64,000 bases of DNA. It comes from Allodiplogaster sudhausi. Taxonomy: Eukaryota; Nematoda; Chromadorea; Rhabditida; Diplogasteridae. Positions 1-13,356 of the stretch are shown piece by piece. The notes under the pieces were generated by a model. It made no database searches and was not told the DNA's origin. It saw nothing but the letters and a program-made list of their open reading frames with translations. A program made the position numbers and the translations under genes. The stretch covers positions 4,727,501 through 4,791,500 of the forward strand of contig CALZFC010000001.1 in the NCBI GenBank assembly GCA_945643635.1, in the 5' to 3' direction. Position 1 is the stretch's first letter; each line of letters opens with the position of its first letter.

Positions 1-860
1 AGAGAGAGAGAGAGGGAGGGATAGAGAGAACGAGAGAGAAGTAGATACATAGAGAGAGAATATTACAGAGAGAAATACAGAAAGTGGAAGAGAGAGAAGG
101 ATACAGGGAGACAGAGAGAGGAAAAGAGATAGATTATTGCGGAGAGAAGGAGAGAGCTGGAGAGAGAGAAAAAAAAGAGAAAGCAAAGTATGCAGAAAGA
201 GAAGTAGCAAAAAAAAATGATGTAACACTTTGTGCTACTTCGATTCGTACAGAATATCTCTGACTGGGCTAGAGGGAAACATTCTGACTCTCGCCGGAGG
301 GCATATTTTAGGAGATGGTACATTTTGGATGAGAGAGAGTGTGGGGAGAGAGAGCTAGAGAGAGAGAAAGGAGAGAGAAAGAGAGAGAGAAGAGGTGAGA
401 GAGAAAGAGAAAGCACTCAGGTTGCACCCTGCTCTTCGCCTGTTCATGCATGGCCCAGCTAGAAGCTGGCTGACTGGCTGGCTTCCATTTTTTTTATTGT
501 TCAAGGACCTCGATGTCCGCCTTTGAGAGGAGGGAGGCTTTTGCCTCCCAGAGGATATAGAAAGAAGGATTTATAGGGATTGACGAGTAGGAGGGGAAAA
601 TGGGGGGTGGGGTGGGGAAGGTTGAAGAGGTCGAGAGAGAGCAAGAGAGAAGAGAGAGCGAGAGCGAGAGAGAGAGAGTGAGAGCGAGAAAAGAGAGATA
701 TAAGAAAGGAAGTAGAGGCGTGGGCGTCATTTGAGATGTTTTCCGCAAGCGCATGAGCAGCCAATACAGAAAAGAACATCCCCGTGAGAGAGGGCGAGGG
801 AGGGCGAGACGTGGAAAGTGTGAGAGAGAGTGAGAGCGAAAGAAGCAGAGAAATTTGTAG
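1..860. repeat. (GA)n-rich simple repeat region
   Basis: Long imperfect GA dinucleotide runs occupy about 1-420 and 620-860, separated by unrelated mixed sequence at about 420-610. Open frames here are translations of the repeat (Ser/Leu on one strand, Arg/Glu on the other) and show no gene structure. No gene is visible in this stretch. Confidence 0.9.
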
Positions 861-1996
861 ATTGTATTAGTACCATTCTTGGACTTGTTGTGGCAACAAC
901 ATTAATCTGAATGTATGTTAAATTGCGAGTCCAGTAAGGAGTCGAAAAAGAAAAAAAAATGCATAATTACCTATTTATATATATATACGTATGTACATAC
1001 AAACATGCATATGCGTGAATGTATCTTGTGAGTACATACATATTTTTACATACATACATATGTAAAAATATGTATGTACTCACAAGAAGTTTTTATTTAC
1101 TTTTTTTTAAAGCTTAAATGTTTAACCACAGTTGAAATCTCATATTCATGACGTCACTTTCATTAGCGGAAGGTAGTGTTAATCTCGAAATGTGCTGTGA
1201 TATGATTAGGGCGTAGGAGGCCGCCCACGTGTCCTCTTATCATTTAGTTCATCCATCTCACACTTCGGTCCGCAATCGGCCCTTTTTGAGAATCCATTTA
1301 ACTGTCACGCTCTCTCTTTCTCTGTCTATCTCGTTCTAACTTTCTCCTTTCTCAATCTCTCTCGTTTTCACTGTCACTTGTCTCTCTCATTTCTCTCTCA
1401 TTTCCCTATTTCGCATTTCCATCATTAATCACAATCATGCGATGTTCTCTCCTTAAATATCTCTCTTAATCGCTTTCTTCTCAAGTTTATCACTTTTGAG
1501 CTCCACCCATTTTCAGCATATTTTTCATCTCTTTCCCTTTATCTCTCTCTCTCACACACTTTCTCTCTCTGTTTCCATAAAACTCACGCCACTCACGTGA
1601 TTTATTTAGATCTTATCCGCCCACGCGGTCGACGCAATTAATTCAAAAGAGCGAACATTTAAAAACTTTTTTTGGGTAAATGATTTACTCAAATGGTTCA
1701 TTTCCGGTTGATGGTAACTGCAAACAAGAGCAGGGAAGAGAATTTTTGAAATCTACCTTGCTCTCGTCTCCAAATGTGAATCGTTTGGAAAGACACTAGA
1801 AACTATTTTTTTCTTTTCGATTAAAGACATTTGACGGAATTAGAAGTCTGCAGAGTCTACTCCTTTCGCTCTGATCAACACACGAAAATGGTCTCACATT
1901 CCGGTACAAGAGATTGGAGTTGCGAGTCGCGGTCAAGAAAGACAGAGATGGATGATGGAGGGAGAGAAGACTGATGGCCTTCCAAAAGCTCAGGTG

Positions 1997-1998
<2 letters not shown>
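861..1998. other. Intergenic, no gene seen
   Basis: Mixed AT-rich sequence with a TATA/TACA-rich patch near 970-1080 and a scattered CT-rich patch at about 1300-1590. I see no coding exon, RNA gene or transposon end. The perfect hairpin at 1025-1086 is listed separately. Confidence 0.6.
1025..1086. repeat. Perfect 28-bp inverted repeat (hairpin)
   Basis: Positions 1025-1052 and 1059-1086 are exact reverse complements, separated by a 6-base loop. The arm begins CTTGTGAGTACATACATA. No known element is recognised. It is larger than a chance palindrome and has no mismatches, so it is either recent or selected. Confidence 0.85.
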
Positions 1999-2037
<39 letters not shown>

Positions 2038-2280
2038 GGAGAGACAGAAAGAGAAACAGATCGCGAGCGAGAGAAAGAGAAAGAGAGAGCGAGAGAAAGA
2101 GAGAGAGAGAGAAAAAAAAGAGAGCGAGAGAGAGAGAATAAGAGAGGAGAGAGAGAGAGACAGAAAGAGAAAGAGAGCGCGAGCGAGAGAAAGAGAAAGA
2201 GAGAGTGAAAGAAAGAGAGAGAGAAAAAAAAGGAGAGCGAGAGAGAGAATAAGAGAGAGAGAGAAAGAGAGAAAGAGAAG
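1999..2280. repeat. (GA)n tract
   Basis: Interrupted GA dinucleotide tract of about 280 bases. It produces long Ser/Leu and Arg/Glu open frames that are not genes. The interval 2281-2637 up to the fold-back element shows nothing recognisable. Confidence 0.9.
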
Positions 2281-2637
2281 ATAACCAGACAGAAAGCAGA
2301 CAAAAAAGTAAAAGAGAAAAAAGGCCTAATGAAAATCGTCAACATGCGTTCAGCGAAGAGAAATATGTAGAAGGGATAAATGGAAGTAGGAAATGGAGAG
2401 AAACAGCCCACGTCTTATGTCAAACCATGTACAGAAAAAGAATGATGAAAAGTACGTTGCGGAATCAGAGATAATGACTCACTCACAATCAGCGCTCGAA
2501 TTTGTTAGCCACAGAAATGATCTCTCTATCATAAACATCGGCATGAAAAGAAATCGAATGGAAATGAATTTGAAACTAGAAAAATGAAGAAGACAGAAAA
2601 AATTTGCTAAATGAAGAAAGAGAAAATATTGCCTACT

Positions 2638-5437
2638 TTAAGAGAGCATCTCTGTATGACTCCAGTAGGGCGTGCCCCAGATCCAGACGTTGGATTTCGA
2701 ATGTGAAAACATAGTCGGGCATGGCACTGGGCCCCAGTAACAATATTAAATGGCAAAAAATTTTTTCCAAAAAATATTTTTCCGTGAACAGGTAAAAGTA
2801 TGGATAATTTCTGAATTGATGTATCTTGCTTCAAACTCAATATTTTTCAATTTACTTTTTTTTTACGGAATCAACGTTGGATTCTGAACAAAAACAGCCC
2901 AGATGTCTCAGTCAACTATTTCATTTTCACATCGAAAAATTATTTTTAATATTTGAATTTGACGGCAAAGTACCTTATACTCATTTGTGTGTGGGTGTTA
3001 TATCTCAAAATGTAGAGCATTAAAAACTGTATAACATATATTCTTTTCGCTTCGTGTGCACTACCCCTAAGGAGTGGCAAATAGGCTCAAATATGTATGC
3101 CTCGGATATGTAGGATTCAAGGAATGCGTGAAAAAGAAGTTAAATTCTTGTTGTAACCTAAAATGAACCCTTTCATTCGATTCAGCACGTGCTTATTTTC
3201 AAAAAAGCTCCATATCAAAATTTCATAAAATCATCATCTTCCATGAAAACAAACGCATTTTTCGATTTTTCAGCCGTTGTCAGAAAATGACCTAAAACTA
3301 TTCGAATCGCTGTATTCTCAATGTTTTCTGTGAGAACAGAATGCGGATAGTACAATTCAGTACGCGACAAAATTCTCTACAACATACATCCATTACATCT
3401 GGATAGGGTGTCCCTACCAATGACAGTATCGATTTTCCTAAGGCGGTCGCGTCAAAACTAATAGATCCGAATTTTTCAACTTTTCGTGCAATCTTAACGT
3501 TTCTTACTCATCCAATGCATCATTCTGCTCCACGAAGCACACAAAGGTCAGAACCGATGTTTGTTTTACAGTTGTCCCGTGGTAAAAGCCCGCAAAAGGG
3601 TTTGCACGCGCGCGGCTTCGAACCTGGGACCCATGACTTTCGACGTGAACAACCAATTTGCGAAAATGACATAAAAAAAATTCATTTCTGGAAAATGCCA
3701 AAACCAATCTTAAAGGTTGACCTATCAGCCCATAGCTATTTTTGCTCTCTATCGAAATAAATATATCCGCCAAACAGTGTAAATTGACGGTAAGGTCAAA
3801 TAAGTGGTCAAAATATTCGAACTCAAAAAAGTAGATCAAAAAAGCTATTCATCATAACGTGATGTATGGGAAAGTTGTTCGTCTGAGCAAAAGCAATGGA
3901 ATGGCATATAACATGTGGGGATAAGTTCAATCCGCGAGCAATAACAGCCGCGGTAATGTCCCACCCCCAAAATATTGACTTTTCAACGGACTCCAGGGCC
4001 CTTTTTCGGTACTCTTACTAATAGAGAGGACATTCTTTATCAGTCACTATTATATATTCGGCTGGAGTACCGAAAAAGTGCCCTGAAGTCCTTTGAAAAG
4101 TAAATTTGTTGGTGATACATTACCGCGGCCTTTATTGCTCGCGGATTGAACTTATCCCCACATGTTATATGGCATTCTATAGCTTTCGCTCAGACGAACA
4201 ACTTTCCCATATATCACGTTATGATGAATAGCTTTTTTTGATCTACTTTTTTGACTTCGAATATTTTGGCCACTTATTTGACCTTACCGTCAATTTACAC
4301 TGTTTGGCGGATATATTTATTTCGATAGAGCGCAAAAATAGCTATAGGTCAACCTTTAAGATTGGTTTTGGCATTTTCCAGAAATGAATTTTATAACGTC
4401 ATTTTAGCCAATTTTTTGTGCACGTCGAAAGTCATGGGTCCCAGGTTCGAAGCCGCGCGCGTGCAAACCATTTTGCGGGCTTTTACCACGGGACAACTGT
4501 AAAACAAACATCGGTTCTGACCTTTGTGTGCTTCGTGTAGCAGAATGATGCATTGGATGAGTAAGAAACATTAAGATTGCACGAAAAGTTGAAAAATTCG
4601 GATCTGTTAGTTTTGACCGCCGTAGGAAAATCGATACTGTCATTGGTAGGGACACCCTATCCAGATGTAATGGATGTATCTTGTAGAGAATTTTGTCGCG
4701 TACTGAATTGTACTATCCGCATACTGTTCTCACAGAAAACATTGAGAATACAGCGATTCGAATAGTTCTAGGTCATTTTCTGACAACGACTGAAAAATCG
4801 AAAAAAGCGTTTTTTTCATGGAAGATGATGATTTTATGAAATTTTGATATGGAGCTTTTTTGAAAAGAAGCACGTGCTGAATCGAATGAAATGGTTCATT
4901 TTATGTTACAACAAGAATTTAAGTTCTTTTTCACGATTCCTTGAATCCTACATATCCGAGGCACCCATATTTGAGCCTGTTTGCCACTCCTTAGGGGTAG
5001 TGCACACGAAGCGAAAAGAATATATGTTATACAGTTTTTAATGCTCTACATTTTGAGATATAACACTCACACAGAAATGAGTATAAGGTACTTTCCCATC
5101 AAATTCAAATATTAAAAATAATAATTTTTCGATGTGAAAATGAAATAGTTGACTAAGACATCTGGGCTGTTTTTGTTCAGAATCCAACGTTGATTCCGTT
5201 AAAAAAAGAAGATTGAAAAATATTGATGTTAAAGAAAGTTATAGGGACTTCAACTTTTTCCATACATTTGCATGCCCAGACAAGGAAAAAAATTTTATAA
5301 CAAAATTGACCTTCTAATTTTCTTCATAGTGCGCATGAGTACCCCAAATTAAATTTTGGATAACCAAATCCGAAATGTTTACCCCGGGGCAGGCTCCCAC
5401 TGAGGGCTCCTTGATCCTTTCAGAGAGGCTCTCTTAA
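2638..5437. mobile_element. 2.8-kb fold-back DNA element with TTAA ends (copy 1)
   Basis: The element lies between TTAA at 2638-2641 and TTAA at 5434-5437. The termini are short inverted repeats: GAGAGC(C/A)TCTCTG at the left and the reverse complement of GAGAGCCTCTCTG at the right. About 220 bases of unlike subterminal sequence follow at each end. From about 2865 inward the two halves are near-perfect inverted repeats of over 1.1 kb around a loop of about 50 bases at 4018-4066. Each arm carries a perfect tRNA-type B box, GGTTCGAAGCC (minus strand 3614-3624, plus strand 4444-4454). There is no transposase gene, so it is non-autonomous. A TTAA target is used by piggyBac and Sola3 transposons, and I cannot choose between them. 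A near-identical copy with the same loop lies at 41719-44519. Confidence 0.9.
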
Positions 5438-5719
5438 ATACATAGTACATATCTGTATTTTTTTTAAACCATGACAATTCTATCAAAAAATACGCATAAA
5501 ATGACTTGAATTTCCGTTTGAATATCAATTGCATGCACAAAAGATACTATGAAATAATAAAATAAAAAATACAAAGTAATATAAATAAAATAAATAATTT
5601 AAATTTTTGTATAAATAATAAATATATATACGTAATTTAAATTATTTTAAATAAAATAGATAATAAAGTATGAATAGAATTAAAATAAATATTAATATAA
5701 ATAAAAATTAAAATAAAAC

Positions 5720-5855
5720 CTTTGCCGCGTGCCGCCCATGCGTCGGGTCATCGGAGACGACCACGCGTTGGCCGCGGAAGGCGGAGCGGCGTCGTCTGAG
5801 CGCCGCGCTCTCCTCCTCCTCCTCCATGAGGATCTCGGCCAAGCGGAGCATCTCT
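5720..5855 (-). CDS. Internal exon of an unrecognised protein
   Basis: This minus-strand exon is bounded by a good acceptor (CTTCCAG before position 5855) and a GT donor after codon AAG at 5720. It encodes 45 codons, beginning EMLRLAEILMEEEEE and continuing through a short Arg run to RVVVSDDPTHGRHAAK. The GC-rich, biased codons contrast with the AT-rich flanks, which supports real coding. The acidic helix followed by a basic run suggests a soluble or cytosolic segment, but no family is recognised. The other exons are uncertain. A possible first exon, MFDMKKKKSRTTRLAN, lies at 6906-6953 on the same strand. An open frame lies at about 6180-6310, but its phase does not join cleanly to both neighbours. 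The next downstream exon was not found: the sequence turns AT-rich and then enters the fold-back element. Confidence 0.55.
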
Positions 5856-7470
5856 CTGGAAGTCGAAAAACAATTTGAAAATTTGAATTTCCCGCGCTTT
5901 TTTTCGGAAAATGCACGCAATTCAGAAGTGCAATACAAAGATAATTAGTACTTCATTTAATCTTTCATGTGCCTTAGATACTGTTAGAGTAGCTCGAAAC
6001 TCAACAGTAATCTATTAACAATTTTACTAACCTCTAAATCTCACTCGCCTTTGTGTCTCATTGCCAGGCGAAAAGAAGGTGCGAATTAAAATGTGTATTA
6101 TTTAATTGGCTCCTTGGAATAAAGAAGTACTCACCACTTTCAGATGCGTTCCTTCGATCGGCGAGAACACAAGAGAAGCCTAAAGTCTCTCTTTTGGCAG
6201 CACAAGTCTTCTGCAAAACGATGGCAGAATTGTGTGGCCACTCGGGTGGGGCTTTGACTTTGGTTCGCGGCTACTGCTAGTGGCTCTGCCTTTCGCAAGG
6301 ACGACCCTGAAAAAAATTATTATAAAAAAAATGTAAAATAAATAAAACGTTAGAAAAACATCATCGATGAAGGGTTTTAAAAACGAATGCAAAAATGAGG
6401 AACATATTAAATGAGTTATCATGCTATTGCGCGAACTTTGCTCATTATCACTGGAAGAAGAGATATCACGGATCAATCAATAAAGTACAAATACCTCTCG
6501 TCATTAGTCACCGTTTCTCGCGATATTTTGCAGGCAATTTGTTTTCTCTTCTTCTTCGTTTATAATCGTTCATAAATACTACGAATCTTTCGATCAATTT
6601 CAGAATAAAACATCTTCGAGCGCAATCAAAGAAGGACACAAAGAAAGAGAACTCAAGATCAAGTAAACATAACTGTTATAAAAAAAAGCAGATATTAAAC
6701 GATCCTGAAATCCATATTGTCTTTTTTCGATTAAGAAACTCTTCAAAGGGTCCCTGCATTTAGAGGCGCACTTTGTTTGGATAAGACTATTAAAATAGTA
6801 ATAAAAAAGATTTCTAACATTTTTAGATGATAATCAAGATGAGCCGAGTTCCAAGCTAACTGGTTAAATAGTTACATACATATATAGTCACGACGTGTAG
6901 AATACATTGGCGAGGCGTGTCGTCCTGCTCTTCTTCTTCTTCATGTCAAACATGCGAGGAGGAGGTGACACTGTCAAGGACACTTTCATTCGTTCGGCTC
7001 TCACACGGTAGTCATTCGTTATAGAAGAACATCAGCCACACTAACAACGCCTACGTAAATGGAGTGCAGAGAAGATAAAAGAAGAGTGTCAACCGGGAGG
7101 GGAATGGAGAGCCAGAGAAGATGACAAAACATGCGAGCCAATCGGCCATCTTTTAAGAGGAAAGTGAGAGCTGCTGCCACAAACAGTTCCCTTCCCCGAT
7201 TAAATTAATTTCTTTTTATTATTTATTACGCTGAAATTGCGAAATCGACTAGTCAAATCGATGACTTGTATTCTCACCAAAGTACTCCATAAAAAGGTGG
7301 TGACTTATTGTCAAGATAAGAGATGAACTTTCTAAATATATGCTAATTTGAATTAGCTTTTTTGAAAAAAAAAGTTCAATTTATTAGACGGAGAAGGAGA
7401 AAAAGTATGTACGTAGTGTGATCGCTAATAATCCCTGATAAAGTTCAAGCCACACCACCGGCTAAAACCG
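5856..7470. other. Mostly non-coding, possible exons of the minus-strand gene
   Basis: Two minus-strand stretches look weakly coding: 6180-6310 (a long open frame after TTTTTTCAG) and 6906-6953 (begins at an ATG and ends at a GT donor). Their splice phases do not connect consistently, so they are not called as CDS. The rest is AT-rich with no recognisable feature, apart from a copy of the dispersed GCGAATT motif near 6045-6092. Confidence 0.35.
6045..6092. repeat. Dispersed GCGCGAATTCAAA-type motif, diverged copy
   Basis: The sequence runs TTTGTGTCTCA, then GGCGAAAAG, then GTGCGAATTAAAATGTG. It aligns along about 45 bases with the copies at about 10810, 15381, 35918 and 47966. This is the most diverged of the five. 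Confidence 0.5.
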
Positions 7471-7474
7471 CCTC

Positions 7475-7644
7475 CTTTCTCTCTCTCTCTTGCTCTCTCT
7501 CTCTCTCACCCTCTCTCTCTCTCTATCCCTCTCACTCTTTCGTTCTCTCTCTCTCTCCGTTCTCTCTCCCTAACGTTCTCTCTCACTATCTCCTTCTATC
7601 TCTCATAATCTTGTTCTCTCTCTCACCCTCTCTCTCTAACTCTC

Positions 7645-7681
<37 letters not shown>

Positions 7682-7690
7682 GTTCGACAA
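7475..7690. repeat. (CT)n tract
   Basis: CT dinucleotide repeat with frequent interruptions. Between 7690 and 8160 I see no gene, only mixed sequence. Confidence 0.9.
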
Positions 7691-8159
7691 GGCGAGGGTG
7701 GAAGAAGGGGTGGTGGCTGGGCGCGCTTTAGTCGACTGCTGAGATAGAAGAGATGGGTGGTGGAGGAGGAGGTCGATTTTAGAGGGTGTGTGGGGGAGTG
7801 GGCGGCGGTAATAAAGAGAAAAGACAAGAAGGTTCTCTCTCTCGCTCCTTCATTACGCGCCTGGTTCAAAAAGATCACGCACGGAAGTAAGAAAGACACG
7901 CGTAGACTGTGCGAGGTTAACGTGCTGATAATAATGATAGGGGCAAAGTTGTAAGATATTAAGGTACATAACAGTAGACAGTCACAGTAAAGTATTACTA
8001 AACAGATTAATATTTATTCTATGGAAACCACGCAATAACTAGATAGTTTATTTTGCTGAATTATGACAAAGCTTCGAGCAAGAATCTTCATAAAAATATT
8101 TGATAAAAAAAAATCATAGAATTAAATCAGGATGACGTCATCGTGTATGGAATTTATTG

Positions 8160-8444
8160 TTAAACGAAAGGAGAGAGAGAGAGAGAGAAAGTACGAGAGA
8201 GAGAGAGGGGAGAGAGAAAATAGAGAGAGAAAGAGAATGTGGGTGGGAAAGAAAGTAAGAGAGAGAGAAAGAGAATGTGAGAGGGAGAGAAAGTATGAGA
8301 GACAAAGAGAGATAAATGGTATTTTCTGACGTGCTTCCTTCCTTGATGAGCCGAGCACAGCCGGGGCCGACTTGACACGGCCATTCTAGTGTCTTTCTTC
8401 AGTATAGCGCATTTCATATCACTCTTTCTTTCACTGTCTATCTT

Positions 8445-8478
<34 letters not shown>

Positions 8479-8783
8479 GTCCCAAACGCCCCCGCCTTAC
8501 TCTCTCCCTCTCTCTTTCCACCACTCTCTCTCTCCCTCTCTCTCTTCACTCTCTCTCTTCCCTCTGCGCCGAAGAACAAGTTTGGCCTGAGCGGGGACGA
8601 AAGAAGTCTCATCGTAATGAGCGAACGCATCGGGAACGGTGTAGAGAGGAAGACGGCGATAGATAGATAGAGAGAGAGAGATAGGAAAGAAATACAAGGA
8701 AAGACATAGAGAGGAGAAGACAGAGAGAGAGAGAAAAAGAGAGAGAGAGAAAGAGAGAGAGTGAGAAAGAGAGACAGAGAGAA

Positions 8784-8819
<36 letters not shown>

Positions 8820-9400
8820 GGTGAAATGCCGAGAGTGACGTGAACGATGGTAAAATAGGAAGCGAAATATCTCTAAGATCTCTGAGAGGCGATAAGAATG
8901 AGAGAGAAAATATTTGAGAAGAGGGATGGATGAAAGAAAGAAGAATGCGAGGGAGAGAGAAAGAGAGAAAGAAAGAGAGAGAGAGAGAAATAGAGAAAGA
9001 GAGAGAGTATTGGTGGTCCAGGTAAACGAGTCAAAAGGTGCAGGAGAGGATGAAAAATAATTTCGAAAACAATGTTAGCTTTGTTCAGACGAGAGGTACA
9101 TTGGTAGAAAGAACGATAGATAAATTTGAGTAAAAGAAAGTTTGTGATAATGTCTGTGAGAGACATAGAATGATATGGAGAGCAAAAGAAAGAGAGTAAA
9201 AGATAGCGAAAGAGAGAGGAAGAGAGGAACAAAGAGGATGAGAGAGGAAGAGAGAAAGAGAGTAAGAATGAGAAGGAGAGAGAGAGAGAGAGTGAGAGAG
9301 GGAGAGAGAGTGATAGAGGGTGAGAGGGTGGAGAGAGAGGGAGAGAGAGAGAGAGTGGAGAGAGCTTGAGAGAGAGATAATGAGAGAGAGAGAGAGAAAA
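8160..9400. repeat. Cluster of GA and CT tracts of both polarities
   Basis: GA runs lie at about 8165-8320, 8665-8820, 8945-9010 and 9175-9400. A CT run lies at 8410-8560. A short patch at about 8560-8660 is not repeat; its minus strand reads as a clean open frame (PLYTVPDAFAHYDETSF) but lacks an acceptor, so it is not called a gene. Long Ser/Leu frames across this interval are repeat translations. Confidence 0.85.
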
Positions 9401-10490
9401 AATGGGTCTATGAACGCCTCTGCCTCTGACGTTCGTTCCGGGTGCATCAACACAGGGAATGGAAATCACGAAAACTTTTTTATAAAGTTCTCTGCATGAT
9501 CTGATAGACAAAAGAGTAAGACAAGACAAAGAAAATAAGGCTATAATGCGCCGGTTAAGAGAGATGCAAAATCGTAGCTAACGAAAAGGATCAATTGGCA
9601 AAGAAAATCAAAATTACCTTGTTGCTATGGATTGGCTACAGTATGCTCTGTCTAGATAGCGGAGCGAATGAGAAGAAGAAGAAGAAGAAGAGAAAAAATA
9701 TGGTTAAATACTTGAAAGCGCTGTCGATAAATATCGCGACATTTATTTTCTTTAACACTTTGGAAATGCCGACTAATTGTGATTTACATATTTTCTATTA
9801 AATCTTGCCAAAACTTTAATCGTGATAGTAGCAATCATTTTGGTTGATATGTTTATTTCAAAAAACTTGTATTTTCAATTTAATCTAATTATCATCCCTT
9901 AAAGATGCCAAAATTTCAATCTTGAATATCCTCCTTTTTGACTGACAAAGGGGAGTGAGAGCTTGTGATTTCGAGAGACGCGACTACATTATTTTCAAAT
10001 ATATATATTATGGCAAAGTTTCATCCTCGTGATTTGTGCTTTAGGTTGTCGCCATATCAACTTCGCCTACTTTGATCTTTTGTGACAATGATTTATCCTC
10101 CTGATATATGCACTTGGCAGCCAGAGATGGGTGCCCACGCAGTTGGACGAGCTGCTGTAGCAGCAGCCAGCTCCAACACAGACACCCACTCAGGGAGACT
10201 TTATGAGAGAGAGAGAGGGAAAGAAAGATAGTACGTGATCTTTATTTGATCTTTATTATCATGTAATTTTTTTCGTCACATCCTTAAAGATGTAGATAAA
10301 CAATTAAGCAATTAATTGAGAGGAAGAGAGAAGGAAAGTGAAATAAAGAAAGAGAGAAAATGAGAGAGAGAGGGAGAGAGAAAGCGAGAAGAATTATGCA
10401 TTTTATTCACACTTTCTTTTCTCGAGAAAGCAACATGTGGCATTGGTAAGTGAAGACAATAAATAATACTAATAATGACAATAGAAGTAA

Positions 10491-10492
<2 letters not shown>
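9401..10492. other. Intergenic, no gene seen
   Basis: AT-rich sequence with a minor GA-rich patch at about 10200-10390. No exon, RNA gene or transposon terminus was recognised. Confidence 0.6.
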
Positions 10493-10571
<79 letters not shown>

Positions 10572-10617
10572 AAAATAATAATAATCATCACCATCATCAT
10601 CATCATCATCATCATAA
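10493..10617. repeat. (AAT)n/(ATT)n/(ATC)n microsatellites
   Basis: A run of AAT triplets flips directly into a run of ATT triplets near 10530, forming a self-complementary block. A run of ATC triplets follows at about 10585-10617. The Asn, Ile and Asp runs this produces in translation are not protein. Confidence 0.9.
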
Positions 10618-10809
10618 TGAATGTAGTACGAATCATCTAGATCATCTCGGCGTGCTCGACCGAGCCATTCCTTCTTCTCGGCGGCGTCTCCTTGACCAAG
10701 CTGATGATCGGTTCCGATGGACGCCGTTTGACATTGTCGCCCACGCGCAAGAGACGGCGCGCTTCTCTCAATCGTATCAAATTGTTTGTCCGCCCAAAAA
10801 TTTACGGCG

Positions 10810-10837
10810 AAAAGGCGCCAATTCAAATGTGGGTTTT
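10810..10837. repeat. Dispersed GCGCGAATTCAAA-type motif
   Basis: AAAAGGCGCCAATTCAAATG followed by a G/T run matches the motif at about 15396, 35933 and 47977. It lies just upstream, in the gene's sense, of the last exon of the broken chemoreceptor gene. Confidence 0.6.
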
Positions 10838-11642
10838 CGGGCTCGTACCTCTGATAAGAGGGCACATAAATGATGGTGACCGCGGGCGCGATAATGTACT
10901 CCGATTGGAGCGCCTAAAGCGCACCTTTTTTACATTTACATATTAGTTAACGGTTATGTAAATTATGGGGAAAAAATTGTGACACTCGCAATGAATTTTT
11001 ATTTTGATCCGGCCATTTCTTTTGGTCCAACTGAACTCTTTCAAGAACTTTGGTCGGGAAAATCTTTGGGGTTTATTGGCCAATTATGTGGTATTGAGTG
11101 TGTTTTTTTATATTTTGATTTTACAGGACATCCTAAAGGACGACGACCATGGACAAATAATTAATGAATGTTTGAATTGCCGCCTTCTCCCTGCGAGGAA
11201 GCACACTACTTCACTCGTGTTATTTCGCAGGTCGTACAAGCCGGCTTCGTGAAAATGGAACACGCAAGATTTTCAGTGCGAAGAGGGGCGGAAATTAGAA
11301 ATGTCACATAATTTTTCTGTGGTCGCTCTCCTTTAACTTACAGCAAAGATGGACGACTCGAGTGCAGCGGAACGGACAACGTCCCAGCGGCCGAGAGCCA
11401 TGCAGCAGAGGCTGTAGACGGTGATGCCAACGAGCATGAATTAAAGGGTCAGCATCTGAGCACAAGTGGGCGGGGCTTAAAGGACATCTTGCGATCGGCG
11501 CTCCACGCCGAGTGCATCGTGCTGATTCGGGCGAGGATGGAGCGGCGAGAGCGGACAATGATGACGGAGAGGACGAACGTGCCGACGAGCAAGTAGCAGA
11601 TGAAGTAGATGCTGCTGCTGCGGCTGGATCATCCCGACGTAG

Positions 11643-11794
<152 letters not shown>

Positions 11795-13312
11795 TAAGGC
11801 ATGCATTTTTATCAATTACTAATAGAATTAATTAATTTATTTATTCATTTATTTTTTCAATACATCATTATGATGTAAGAACATTTTAGAAATATATTGC
11901 ACGAGAAAGATTGCTAAATTAGTAGAAAGCAGTTGAGAGGAAAATGCATGTCTCATGAAGAATGCTGATTTCGATAAACGGACAGGGACAGAATGACTGA
12001 AGAAAGTAAATTTGTAAAAACCGCTGAAAATGAGGCTTGATTGATTGGTATGGAGCGCGCCGGCCACGTCCGGTCGCTGCTTGAACAGCTCATCAAGGAT
12101 CATCTCGTCTGAGGCGCGATCCTTAACGAAGAATCCTCTTTCAGACGATTCCAGCTTTTAATCCAAATAGAAAAAAAACATATGTTTGCGCTATAGAGAG
12201 GTGTAGACAAGGGAGGAGGGAGGAGTGGGAGCTGGGAGGAGGGTGGGGATAAATGGAGTAAACATTTTGATATTTGCAGCCACTTCGTCAGATTCCGGCA
12301 GGCGAGGGATCGTCGAAATCTTGGATACCTCGGCCATCCATTAAAAATGCCTTGAAACAACCGGATATAAGACCTTAAGACTTTTGTGTATTGTTTGGGT
12401 GCATATTGTTAGATAAATGGACTCTGTCTCTCGTAATTGCCTTGTCACATACATACATATTTTTGACCAAACAAAGCTCTCATGGCTATGCCTTAAGCCA
12501 TGCCTTCGTGTTTTGGAGTCGCATGCCATATTGGAACTTTGTTTTCTAGTATACACTTGAAAACCACTGAAATTTTATGCCACCATTAAGGAAACCCATG
12601 AAACTAAAAGGGTCTATAGACCAAAAGGTCCCCCAATAGCCAGGATAGCCTTATAATGCGTATTTGTAGTGCTACAGTACCTCTTGGACGTGCTACTGCA
12701 GTACTAACTACTGTAATGAATGCAGATGCCTTTGAGGAATAAACTTTATACGCTTGTTAACAGTACCGTCGGTACGGAAGTAACGATGGCGACGATTAGA
12801 ACGAGTAGAACAACGTTTCATAGTCTAACCTAAGCTGCGCCTGCGTTACAACGAAGTAGAGTCGCATCAGAAACATGACGGCAACGAGGCCAAAAGACCA
12901 CGTGAAACCGACCAGCGAGATGGCCTGTTGAAGAGAAATATTGAAGGGCAGAGAGAGATAGAGAGATACAGAGAGATATAGATAGTGAAAAGGAGGGCAA
13001 AGGAGTTTTTTTTTTGGCGAGGGATGCAGACGATGCAATATATATGTATCTATGTACAAATGCACTACAAATGTATACTACATTGCTTGGCGCCCGCAGC
13101 GCATGTCTGTCACAATGGCCTGTCTGAGGAAACAGGACATTTTCGCTCTAGCAAGTGTTTTTTTTTGTCGGTAAAAAAAACATGAAAAATATGCTTTAAA
13201 AAGCATGAGAAAGAGAATAGGTTCAAGCGAGAAATACGAAGAAATGCCCATGCTTACGGTGCAAAAACTCGCAAGAGACGCCGCCATCTCGGAGCTCATC
13301 TCAATTGTTCTT

Positions 13313-13317
<5 letters not shown>

Positions 13318-13356
<39 letters not shown>

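Noticed and set aside
1875..2411. Long Ser/Leu or Arg/Glu-rich open frames here and in other GA/CT tracts (for example 8873-9529, 44688-45401, 54257-54640)
   Set aside because: Translations of dinucleotide repeats, open in several frames on both strands, with no splice or family evidence.
2638..5437. Interpreting the long palindromes as assembly artefacts
   Set aside because: Arms differ by scattered substitutions, the subterminal regions are unlike, ends are flanked by TTAA, two independent copies exist, and a related element has an empty site.
8560..8697. Minus-strand exon reading PLYTVPDAFAHYDETSF
   Set aside because: The frame is open and looks protein-like but no AG acceptor or GT donor bounds it, and the flanks are repeats.
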